Assembly (NCBI GenBank): GCA_900545755.1
Contig: URAG01000022.1
Span: 1-30,961 of the forward strand
DNA from: an uncultured Cloacibacillus sp.
GTDB lineage: Bacteria > Synergistota > Synergistia > Synergistales > Synergistaceae
Direction: 5' to 3'
Length of the DNA stretch: 30,961 bases
The first letter of the stretch is position 1. Every line of letters begins with the position of its first letter. The translations under genes were made by a program, and so were the position numbers. The notes beneath the pieces are model-generated. The model did not search any database and was not told the origin of the DNA. It was given only the letters and a program-made list of their open reading frames with translations. Shown here in pieces: positions 6,838-14,448 of this stretch.

Positions 6838-9615
6838 ATGTCCACAGGCGTAGATATAGCCTCTCTTTTTGAAAAATGCAACGACTTTCTCACGGTGGCG
6901 CTGAATAACGCCGCCGGCAACGCGGTACGGCGTGGACACTACGAGGTGACTATAGAGCACTTGCTGCTTGCCTGCATGGCGGAGCCGCATAGCGACATAC
7001 CGATAGCGCTCGAAACCTTCGGCGCGGACATAGCGAAGGCGCAGCGCGCGCTCAACTCCGCCGTCGACGGCTTCAGAAACGGCAACGGCGGCCGTCCCGC
7101 CTTCTCGCCGCTGCTCGTCGAACTGATGGAGGCCTCGTGGCTCGTCGCCTCGGTAGACCTCGGACTGAGCCAGATACGCTCTGGCGCTATGCTGCTCGCC
7201 TTCCTGCGCAAGCCCGCCGTCTACGCGCAGGGCGACTACGCGCAGTCCTTCTCGGCGATAAACCGTGAAAATCTGCTTAGGGACTTCGCTAAGATAGCGC
7301 GGGAATCGAAGGAGACTTCGATAGTCCTGCCGGACGCGCCTGCTTCGAAATCTGGCGGCGCCGCGGGCGACGGCGAGAGCTTCATAGCGAAATTCTGCGA
7401 GGACTTCACGGCCAAGGCGAAGGCTGGGAAGATCGACCCTGTGTTCGGACGCGATGCGGAAATCCGACAGATGGTAGACATACTGGCGCGCCGCCGCAAA
7501 AACAACCCTATACTCGTCGGCGAGCCTGGCGTAGGAAAGACCGCGGTGCTTGAAGGGCTTGCGCTGCGCATCGCGCAGGGCGACGTGCCGGACACGATAA
7601 AAGGTTCCACTCTGCTCTCGCTCGACATGGGGCTGCTCGAGGCCGGCGCGAGCGTCAAGGGCGAATTTGAGCGCCGCCTCAAAGGCGTGCTCGACGAAAT
7701 CAAGGCGAGCGAAAAGCCAATCATACTCTTTATCGACGAGGCGCATATGCTCGTAGGGGCCGGCGGGCAGGCCGGAGGCTCCGACGCCGCGAACCTCATG
7801 AAGCCCGCTCTCGCGCGCGGCGAGATAAAGACCTGCGCCGCTACGACGTGGAAGGAATACAAAAAATACTTTGAAAAAGACGCCGCTCTTGCGCGCCGCT
7901 TCCAGCTCGTCAAGCTCGACGAGCCCTCGACGCGCACCGCGGCGCTCATACTGCGCGGAATCCGCGCGAGCTACGAGAAGGCGCACGGCGTCCTTATACG
8001 CGACGACGCGATAGAGGCTGCCGCCAACCTATCCGCGCGCTACATCGGCGGACGCTTCCTGCCTGACAAAGCGATAGACCTGCTCGACACGGCCTGCGCG
8101 CGCGTCAAGGTCAGCCTGTCGTCGAAGCCCGCGCCGCTCGAGGACGCAGAGCGCGCGCGCCAGGCCGCGGAACGCGAGCTTGAAGGGCTGCGCCGCGATA
8201 AGCTCAACGGAACAGCAATAGACGAGAAGCGGCTCGCTGAACTTGAAGCCGAGATAGCGGAGCACGCGGCCGAGGAGGCGCGCCTGAAAATCCAGTGGCA
8301 GGACGAAAAGAGCGCCGCAGAAGAGCTTATCGCGCGCCGCTGCGCGATGCTCGAAGCCGCGAAGATCATGAAAGCGGACGAAACCGCGGAAATTCCGGCG
8401 GATGCCGAAAAGGGCGAAGCCGCGCCGGAGGCGGAAGCCGCCGAGGACGAAGAAACGCTGCGCAGCAAATTTGAAGATGCAAAGGCGAAGTACGAAGCGC
8501 TCCACGAAGAAAGCCGCCTCGTCGCCGTCGAAGTAACGTCCGAAGTTGTCGCGCAGGTCGTATCCGACTGGACCGGCATCCCGACTGGCCGTATGGCGAG
8601 CCGCCAGGCCGCAGTCGCACAGGAGCTGGATAAACTCCTCGGCGAGCGCATCAAGGGACAGGACGCCGCTCTGCGCGCTATCGCGCGCACGATACAGGCA
8701 TCGACGGCGGGGCTCATGTCGCCAGACCGCCCGCTCGGCGTATTCCTGCTTGCCGGCCCATCCGGCGTCGGCAAGACGGAGACCGGCCTCGCGCTCGCGG
8801 AACTGCTCTTCGGCGACAGCCGCAGCGTAATAACGATAAACATGAGCGAATTCCAGGAAAAGCACACCGTCTCGCGTCTCATCGGCTCACCGCCTGGCTA
8901 CGTCGGCTACGGCGAAGGCGGGATGCTCACCGAGGCCGTCCGCCGCAAACCCTATTCTGTCGTCCTTCTTGACGAATGCGAGAAGGCCCACATCGACGTC
9001 ATGAACCTTTTCTATCAGGTATTCGACAAGGGCACGCTCACCGACGGCGAAGGTAAGGAGGTCAGCTTCAAGAACACGATAATAATGCTCACCTCGAACC
9101 TCGCCTCCGAGACGATACAGCGCTACACTTCTGGAACAGTGGAAATCGACGAGGAAAACCTAGTGCAGGCCATACGCCCCGAGCTCTCGAACCACTTCCG
9201 CCCCGCGTTGCTCGCGCGCATGACGATAGTGCCATACCGCAGCCTTAACGAAGAGACTATGAAGCTGATAGCGGACGCGAAGCTCGCATCAGTCGTCAAA
9301 CGTCTCAGGGCTAACAATAGCGTAGAGCTAGAAATAGCGCCCGAGGTCTCGGACCTGATAGTCGAGCGCTGCACTGAAACAGAGACCGGAGCGCGCAATA
9401 TAGAGACGATACTGGCCGGCTCAGTCCTGCCCAAGCTTGCGCACCGGATGCTTGAACGTATGTCCGGCGGAGAAATGCCGCCGCGCGCCGAGCTCCGCGT
9501 CGGCGCAGACAAATCTTTTGAGCTTCGCTTCTCCGACGAACCAGCCGAAGAACCGGCGGAAGCACCGTCGGAGCCGGAAACGGCGCAGGATGTGGAAACT
9601 CAAGAAAAAGAATAA
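6838..9615 (+). CDS. clpV: T6SS AAA+ sheath-disassembly ATPase ClpV (TssH)
   Basis: This 925-residue Hsp100 protein has two AAA+ modules. An N-domain (about 1-150) precedes Walker A1 GEPGVGKT (228-235) and Walker B1 FIDEAH (298-303). A coiled middle domain spans about 420-560. Walker A2 GPSGVGKT (640-647) and LLDECEKA (710-717) mark the second module, which also carries the ClpB-type SRLIGSPPGYVGY segment. The diverged N-domain and the location in the T6SS point to ClpV, not ClpB. It extracts TssC from contracted sheath for reuse. The middle domain carries an acidic Ala/Glu-rich insertion (about 515-545), and an acidic Pro/Glu tail ends the protein. AAAGGAGG at 6825-6832 is a strong start signal, and the 12-base palindrome GCGCCGCGGCGC lies just upstream at 6807-6818. 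Confidence 0.95.
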   Translation: MSTGVDIASLFEKCNDFLTVALNNAAGNAVRRGHYEVTIEHLLLACMAEPHSDIPIALETFGADIAKAQRALNSAVDGFRNGNGGRPAFSPLLVELMEASWLVASVDLGLSQIRSGAMLLAFLRKPAVYAQGDYAQSFSAINRENLLRDFAKIARESKETSIVLPDAPASKSGGAAGDGESFIAKFCEDFTAKAKAGKIDPVFGRDAEIRQMVDILARRRKNNPILVGEPGVGKTAVLEGLALRIAQGDVPDTIKGSTLLSLDMGLLEAGASVKGEFERRLKGVLDEIKASEKPIILFIDEAHMLVGAGGQAGGSDAANLMKPALARGEIKTCAATTWKEYKKYFEKDAALARRFQLVKLDEPSTRTAALILRGIRASYEKAHGVLIRDDAIEAAANLSARYIGGRFLPDKAIDLLDTACARVKVSLSSKPAPLEDAERARQAAERELEGLRRDKLNGTAIDEKRLAELEAEIAEHAAEEARLKIQWQDEKSAAEELIARRCAMLEAAKIMKADETAEIPADAEKGEAAPEAEAAEDEETLRSKFEDAKAKYEALHEESRLVAVEVTSEVVAQVVSDWTGIPTGRMASRQAAVAQELDKLLGERIKGQDAALRAIARTIQASTAGLMSPDRPLGVFLLAGPSGVGKTETGLALAELLFGDSRSVITINMSEFQEKHTVSRLIGSPPGYVGYGEGGMLTEAVRRKPYSVVLLDECEKAHIDVMNLFYQVFDKGTLTDGEGKEVSFKNTIIMLTSNLASETIQRYTSGTVEIDEENLVQAIRPELSNHFRPALLARMTIVPYRSLNEETMKLIADAKLASVVKRLRANNSVELEIAPEVSDLIVERCTETETGARNIETILAGSVLPKLAHRMLERMSGGEMPPRAELRVGADKSFELRFSDEPAEEPAEAPSEPETAQDVETQEKE

Positions 9616-9650
9616 CCGCTGCGCAGACTTCGCGGCGTAGTGAAAAAGCA

Positions 9651-9687
9651 GCAAGCTGCCCCGCATGAAAATCGCGGGGCAGCTTGC
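9651..9687 (-). terminator. Terminator for the tssA transcript (minus strand)
   Basis: A perfect 14-bp stem (9651-9664 with 9674-9687) encloses a 9-base loop. On the minus strand it is followed by tgctttttc, so it fits an intrinsic terminator for tssA, about 210 bases beyond the tssA stop codon. On the plus strand the sequence after the stem is not T-rich. Confidence 0.7.
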
Positions 9688-9896
9688 AGGCTTCAATACT
9701 CAGAATCGTATTTCCCACGCCAAAGCCGTCCGGCATATGCCCTCACGCCGCGCCGCTTGATGCTGCTGAAGGTCGAAGCGGCGGCTTGGCTCATTGCGCC
9801 AGTTACCTGGAAATATGAACAACCAACGCCGTCCGCCGAAATGCCCGCGGGCGGCGTAGAATTTTTTAAGTATAAGGTCGGTCTCGCAAGGCGCTC
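9688..9896. other. Convergent spacer between clpV and tssA, partly open in several frames
   Basis: The stretch between the two terminators reads open in one plus frame (containing WLIAPVTWKYEQPTPSAE) and for long stretches in two minus frames (for example MSQAAASTFSSIKRRGVRAY from an ATG on the minus strand, ending at a stop near 9700). No reading has a convincing ribosome-binding site or a family I can name. It may be a short repeat element, an RNA, or plain 3'-UTR. Confidence 0.3.
9826..9867 (+). terminator. Terminator for the tssB-clpV transcript (plus strand)
   Basis: The left arm starting ACGCCGTCC at 9826 pairs with GGGCGGCGT at 9849-9857 (one G-T pair), extending inward to about 11 bp. 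It is followed by agaATTTTTTaag. This is a good plus-strand intrinsic terminator, 210 bases after the clpV stop and only 30 bases before the tssA 3' end. Confidence 0.65.
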
Positions 9897-11459
9897 TCAG
9901 CTCCAGCCGAGCACGGCGGAGGGCTTTATCCCAGCAGTTTTTTCGCGTAGGGCTTCCGCACCCTCAGTGTCGCCAGCGAGGTCGAGCGCTTGGCACGCCG
10001 CTGTCATGGCTTCTGCGGCGAGGTCTGGCTCGAGCTTCGCAAGGCCGCTTTGCTCTATCTCGCGCGCGGTTGCGCGCGCGAGCGCGGCAGCTGTCTTCGT
10101 CTCGCGCTGCGAGCAGAGCATATGAAGTTCCTCGGCGCGCAGACGGATGTTGCCCGCTGCTGAAGTTCCATGCGAATCTTCTAGCTTTTTGAGAGCGCCA
10201 GCCGCGTCGCCGCCCGCGAGTATTTCGCGCGCCTCGGCGATGGCCGCGTCGATTTTGCCGCCGCACGGACCGCCGTCGGCGCCGCCGCTATGACCGTCGT
10301 GCGCGAGCTCGTCCAGCCACGCGCGCGTCGCGGGAGATACGAATGGGAGGCCGCCGTCGTAGCTGAGCGACGTCAGCCCGGGCAGCCGTCCGGCGAATGC
10401 CGCCGTCTCCGCGCGCAGCCGCGCCCGCGCCGCCGCGAAGGCTGGGCCGAGGTTCGCGAGCGCTTCGTCCGCTATGCGCTGAAGGTCTATGCAGAGCGGA
10501 TAGGACTGAAAAAGGTCGTCGGCCGCAATCGCCGCCTTGAGCCAGTTTTTCCCGGAGAGCAGCCGCTCCGCCGCTTCAACCCTGTCCATGTCGGGCGGCG
10601 GCACCATAGTCTGTCCAGTGCCGTCGTCTGGAGGGAGCGCCGTTATCTTTCCCCAGAGCGCGACGCGCGGAAGCTGCCACGCTAAGTAGTTTGCGGGGTT
10701 ATCTGCACGCAGCGCAAAGGCGTAATTGCGCGCCGCGTCGACGAAGGCCGAGAGCGCCGCCGCCGTGTCTCCCGCCTGCGGGGCCGGAGCGGGCGCTGCC
10801 GCCGTCTGGCGTGGAGGCTCCGGTGACGGCCCTTGTGGCTGCACGCGCGGAGGCTCCTTCGTCTGGGGCTGCGGTTCTGGAATCGGGGGCGTGGGCGGCT
10901 CCGGTTCCTTCGGCTTCTCCTCCGGCAGCAACGGGAGCGCGCGTATCGCCTCCTTTATGTCGCGCAGCGGCTGGGCGTCTTCCATCAGCGTCCCGACGAG
11001 GCTGTCAAGTCCGTCCACCGCCTCGGCCATTTCTGCCGAAAGCGTCGCAGGGATGGGCTGTTGGTTCTCTTTCCTGAGCTGTTCAAGCGCGCGTTCATGC
11101 CACCATTCGTATGCATTGAGGCGGCGGCGCATTTTCGCCTTCGGCGGGAATGCGTCTTCCCAGAAATTTTCACATATTCCGCGCAGGAGGTTCACTCCGT
11201 CGAGGAATCCCTGCGCGCCGCCGATGTGCGCGAGCGCGACCGCAGTATAGGCCGCGACGGAGATGTCCTTCGACTTCCGCGAGAGTATGGCGGCCCCGTT
11301 GTCGACGACATCCTGCCACGAAATCGGCGCGCTCTGGCTCACTGACGAAAGCTTCGCTATCTCCGCCGCCAGAGCTTCGTATTCAGGTTCGTACTTTGCG
11401 TCCGCGCCCGCCGGCTGGCTTTCGCTGATCGGGGACGCTGCCAGTGCTGTTATGTCCAT
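9897..11459 (-). CDS. tssA: T6SS baseplate/tail assembly protein TssA (ImpA/VasJ type)
   Basis: This 520-residue protein has the two-part TssA layout. An N-terminal ImpA_N domain (about 10-150) includes 'ISWQDVVDNGAAILSRKSKD' and 'FWEDAFPPKAKMRRRLNAYE'. A Pro/Glu-rich linker (about 180-227) leads to a C-terminal VasJ-like domain with 'NPANYLAWQLPRVALWG', 'CIDLQRIADEALANLG' and 'LSYDGGLPFVSPATRAWLDEL'. TssA docks on the baseplate and primes or tracks polymerisation of tube and sheath. It is the only T6SS gene on the minus strand, converging on clpV and diverging from tssF. The ATG at 11459 follows GAGGA (reverse complement of 11469-11473) by 9 bases. A GC-rich hairpin at 11486-11509 lies in its leader. 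Confidence 0.92.
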   Translation of the reverse strand: MDITALAASPISESQPAGADAKYEPEYEALAAEIAKLSSVSQSAPISWQDVVDNGAAILSRKSKDISVAAYTAVALAHIGGAQGFLDGVNLLRGICENFWEDAFPPKAKMRRRLNAYEWWHERALEQLRKENQQPIPATLSAEMAEAVDGLDSLVGTLMEDAQPLRDIKEAIRALPLLPEEKPKEPEPPTPPIPEPQPQTKEPPRVQPQGPSPEPPRQTAAAPAPAPQAGDTAAALSAFVDAARNYAFALRADNPANYLAWQLPRVALWGKITALPPDDGTGQTMVPPPDMDRVEAAERLLSGKNWLKAAIAADDLFQSYPLCIDLQRIADEALANLGPAFAAARARLRAETAAFAGRLPGLTSLSYDGGLPFVSPATRAWLDELAHDGHSGGADGGPCGGKIDAAIAEAREILAGGDAAGALKKLEDSHGTSAAGNIRLRAEELHMLCSQRETKTAAALARATAREIEQSGLAKLEPDLAAEAMTAACQALDLAGDTEGAEALREKTAGIKPSAVLGWS

Positions 11460-11525
11460 TTTATGTTTTCCTCTTGAATAGCCGTCTCCGCCGCGTTTCG
11501 CGGACGGAGGGATAAAATTAAGTTT

Positions 11526-11554
11526 ATATTACGTAAAACATAATTTTTTTGCAA
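11526..11554 (-). promoter_or_regulatory. Promoter for tssA (minus strand)
   Basis: On the minus strand, TTGCAA (11549-11554) and TAATAT (11526-11531) are separated by 17 bases in an AT-rich block. Transcription would start near 11519, giving a leader of about 60 bases that includes the hairpin at 11486-11509. Match quality is moderate (4/6 at each hexamer). Confidence 0.55.
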
Positions 11555-11640
11555 GCGCGCCGCCGTCCGATGATTTTGCGCAACTGCTTAAACGGCACGG
11601 CCGTCAGCGTAATTTACCTTTGCGCCCAGCCGTTTGCAAT

Positions 11641-11668
11641 TTGCAACAGAATAAATCTTGTGTATAAT
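11641..11668 (+). promoter_or_regulatory. Promoter for the tssF-to-vgrG operon
   Basis: TTGCAA (11641-11646) and a perfect TATAAT (11663-11668) are spaced by 16 bases. The -35 lies in a direct repeat, TTTGCAA TTTGCAA. Predicted transcription starts near 11675, with a leader of about 80 bases. With the opposing tssA promoter about 90 bases away, this is a divergent control region sharing the TTGCAA hexamer. Confidence 0.6.
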
Positions 11669-11753
11669 TTTAAACTGAAAAAGATAGTCCCTGCGTGGCC
11701 TTACGATAGTTATGACATGATAGCTCAGCGATATATCGGGAAGAGAGGCGGAC

Positions 11754-13469
11754 GTGAACAGATACTTTCAGGAACAGTTGAGAATGCTCCACGAAGGGGC
11801 GCGGGAGTTTGCACGCAAATATCCCGCGGCGGCGCCGATGCTGTTAGAACAAGGCGGCGACCCGGACGCCGAGCGGATACTCGAAGGGACGGCCTATCTG
11901 TGCGCCAAGATACACGAGCGGCTCGATCAGACCGCGCCGGAGCTTATACAGACGCTGCTGCGCGAGGTCTTCCCAGAGTCTGTGATGCCGGTACCGTCGA
12001 TGGCTGTTATGCGTTTCGCGCTGAGTCCGGGCTTCACGGAGCCTTTGCTCGTCGAGCGCGGCGCGCAGCTCGCTTCCAAGCCGATCGGCGGCGTTTCCTG
12101 CATTTACAGCACGATGCGTGACGTTACGGTGCTGCCGCTTTCCGCCGCGTCGGTGGAGAGCGAGACGCGCAGCGATATGTCCGGCAGCGTGACTCTGACC
12201 CTGCGTGCATCGGCTCCGCTTGAAAAATTCCTTCCCGACAGGCTTGACTTTCATCTCACCGGCGGTTACTCGCTCGCGTCGCAGAGGCTTCTCGCGCTTC
12301 TTACGCGGCTCGAGTCGATCGACGTCTCGGCTGGCGCGTCGTCCATTGAGTTGCCAGCCGCGGCACTGTCGCTGATGCGCTCGCCGCTCGAAGACCATAG
12401 GCTCCCGTCCGGGCAGGCGAAGAACCGCGCCTACGCGGCGCTCGTCCGCTATTTCTGCTGTCCCGAACAGCTTACGGCCTTTAGCGTCTCGGGGCTTAAG
12501 CGTCTTGCGCTCACCGAGTCGGCGCGTGAGCTGAGGCTGACCTTCCGCTTCGGCAAAGGCATGACACCGCCGCCCTTCACGGATGGGGCCTTCGCCGTCA
12601 ACACCGTCGCCGCCTGCAACGTCTTTCTGCTTCATTCAGAGCCGATACAGGCGGATTTCACGCAGGAAGAATATAGGATTTATCCTCACGTCAAGGAAAA
12701 ACAATACGTCGATATACTCGGCGTGACGGGCGTCACCGCGATACGGCGCGGCGGACGCGCCGAGCGTTGCCGTCCATACGGTCTCTACAACGAGTCGCGC
12801 GATGGGCTTATCTACAACATTCGCTACACGATGCCCGAAGAGGGCGAGCTGCCGGAGCATTATATCTCGATGCCGCGCCGTCCAGATTCCGAGGGCGGTT
12901 TCGACAGCTGCGTCATATCCATGGATTTGATATGTTGCAATCGTGGACTTCCGAACAGGCTGCTACAGGGCGATATATGCATGCCCACCGACTCGACTCC
13001 TTCCAAAGTAACCTTTGAAAATATCACTGCGCCGTCGCCGATGCTCGCGCCGCCTGCTGACGAAGGGCTGCAGTGGCGCTTCCTCGCCCACATGAACGCA
13101 AACCTGCTGCCGCTAGCCTCGGCGAAAGCTCTTCAGCAAACGCTTTCCCTGTACGTGCCGCGCGGCGGCGACGCGCCTGAACTTGCCGTTGCCTGCGCGA
13201 AAAAATGCCAGTCTGTGCGCGCTTTCTCGTCCAGCGATGAGGAGCGGCTTTTCCACGGGCGTGTCTTTCGTGGGCGGCGCCTCTCGCTTGAGCTCGAGCC
13301 GTCCGGTTTCGTCTCGCACGGCGACCTCTGGCTCTTCGCGGACTCGCTGGATCAGTTTCTCGCTGAGTTCGCTCCGATAAATACATACACGAGGCTCGTT
13401 CTTACGGTCTCTGGAACTGACGAAAAATGGGAATGGGCTCCGAGGCTCGGGAACAGGCAGCTGATTTAG
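11754..13469 (+). CDS. tssF: T6SS baseplate subunit TssF (VasA/ImpG)
   Basis: This 571-residue protein fits the TssF family from its start: MNRYFQEQLRMLHEGAREFA, then 'YPAAAPML' and 'DPDAERILEGTAYLCAKIHERLD', the hallmark N-terminal pattern, followed by the large beta-rich body and a C-terminal 'FLAEFAPINTYTRLVL' segment. TssF joins TssG and TssE in the baseplate wedge. The start is a GTG at 11754 with AGAGG at 11744-11748; no better ATG is present. It is the first gene of the long plus-strand operon and overlaps tssG by 43 bases. Confidence 0.93.
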   Translation: MNRYFQEQLRMLHEGAREFARKYPAAAPMLLEQGGDPDAERILEGTAYLCAKIHERLDQTAPELIQTLLREVFPESVMPVPSMAVMRFALSPGFTEPLLVERGAQLASKPIGGVSCIYSTMRDVTVLPLSAASVESETRSDMSGSVTLTLRASAPLEKFLPDRLDFHLTGGYSLASQRLLALLTRLESIDVSAGASSIELPAAALSLMRSPLEDHRLPSGQAKNRAYAALVRYFCCPEQLTAFSVSGLKRLALTESARELRLTFRFGKGMTPPPFTDGAFAVNTVAACNVFLLHSEPIQADFTQEEYRIYPHVKEKQYVDILGVTGVTAIRRGGRAERCRPYGLYNESRDGLIYNIRYTMPEEGELPEHYISMPRRPDSEGGFDSCVISMDLICCNRGLPNRLLQGDICMPTDSTPSKVTFENITAPSPMLAPPADEGLQWRFLAHMNANLLPLASAKALQQTLSLYVPRGGDAPELAVACAKKCQSVRAFSSSDEERLFHGRVFRGRRLSLELEPSGFVSHGDLWLFADSLDQFLAEFAPINTYTRLVLTVSGTDEKWEWAPRLGNRQLI

Positions 13470-14416
13470 AGCGGAGGCTGCTTACTGAACCGCAGCGCTT
13501 CACGATGATGCAGGCGCTGTGGCTGCTCGGCATTATAAACGCCGGAAGCGCGGAGGATATAGACCGTTTCTTTCGCCGTAACGTCCGTATTGTGCCGTGG
13601 CTCTCGCTCGCATTTCCCCCCGCCGAGGTCGTCTCGGTACAGAAACGCGAGGAGAATGGGCGAACCCTCTATCGCGTCACAGTGCCTTACTACGGCCTGT
13701 ATAGCACGATGGGCGCTCTGCCGACCTTCTACACCGAGGAGCTGCTCGACGAGGCTCGCGAGGATGAGAGCATTTCGCGCGACTTTCTCGATATACTGAA
13801 CAATCATCTTTATCATCTGTTTTACGCCGCAAACCGCCACGGCGACATCGCGCGGCGCACCGTCGAAAGCGCGAATAGATCTGCGGAATTTATACAATAC
13901 TGCCTGATCGGTCAGGCGGAAGAGGAGCTCCGCGACCCGTCTCTCCATGCGTTGGCTGTGGCCGACCTGCTCGCTCAGCGCTCACGCTCCGCGGTACGGC
14001 TTGAACGCTACCTCGCTTTCGTACTAAGGTGTGACGGCGTCGAAGTAGAGCAGTGCGTCGAACGGAGCGCGCCTGTGCCGCTATCTCAGCGCTGCGCCGT
14101 CGGCGCGGGAAGCTGCCGCATCGGCGAGGACGCCGTCGTGGGCGAGAGCGTCGCTGACAGCACGGGAAAATTCCGCATCCATCTGCGCGGCGTAAAACCG
14201 TCCGATGCGGCGGAATTCCTGCCAGGGCGCGATGGCTACGGTTCGTTTCGCGACCGCGTGGACCGTTACCTCGATTCCCCGCACGAGTTCGACCTTGTGC
14301 TGCATCCCGACGGCTCTGCGCCGCAGCTTGCGGCGCTCGGCGAGGGCGCGAAACTGGGCTTCTATCTGGGCGCGAAGGCAGAACAGCCAGTCCGCGTCTC
14401 ATGGAATCAAATATGA
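13427..14416 (+). CDS. tssG: T6SS baseplate subunit TssG (VasB/ImpH)
   Basis: This 329-residue protein has the TssG opening 'RLLTEPQRFTMMQALWLLG' and the family's 'YYGLYSTMGALPTFYTEELLDE' and 'LDILNNHLYHLFYAA' segments. TssG holds two TssF copies in the baseplate wedge and contacts TssK. The chosen ATG at 13427 lies inside the tssF reading frame (43-base overlap); a second in-frame ATG is at 13433. No strong ribosome-binding site precedes either, so expression probably depends on translational coupling to tssF. The N-terminal segment just upstream of the conserved helix supports keeping this early start. Confidence 0.92.
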   Translation: MGMGSEAREQAADLERRLLTEPQRFTMMQALWLLGIINAGSAEDIDRFFRRNVRIVPWLSLAFPPAEVVSVQKREENGRTLYRVTVPYYGLYSTMGALPTFYTEELLDEAREDESISRDFLDILNNHLYHLFYAANRHGDIARRTVESANRSAEFIQYCLIGQAEEELRDPSLHALAVADLLAQRSRSAVRLERYLAFVLRCDGVEVEQCVERSAPVPLSQRCAVGAGSCRIGEDAVVGESVADSTGKFRIHLRGVKPSDAAEFLPGRDGYGSFRDRVDRYLDSPHEFDLVLHPDGSAPQLAALGEGAKLGFYLGAKAEQPVRVSWNQI

Positions 14417-14448
14417 ACTTTTAGACGTTTCGGGAGTTGGTGCCGGTT

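Noticed and set aside
6643..7986. Antisense open frame (447 codons) opposite hcp and clpV
   Set aside because: The plus strand encodes clearly conserved Hcp and ClpV motifs. The antisense reading is Arg/Ala-rich with no recognisable motif, as expected in GC-rich DNA.
8029..8882. Two overlapping antisense frames opposite clpV
   Set aside because: Both are shadows of the ClpV middle and second ATPase regions.
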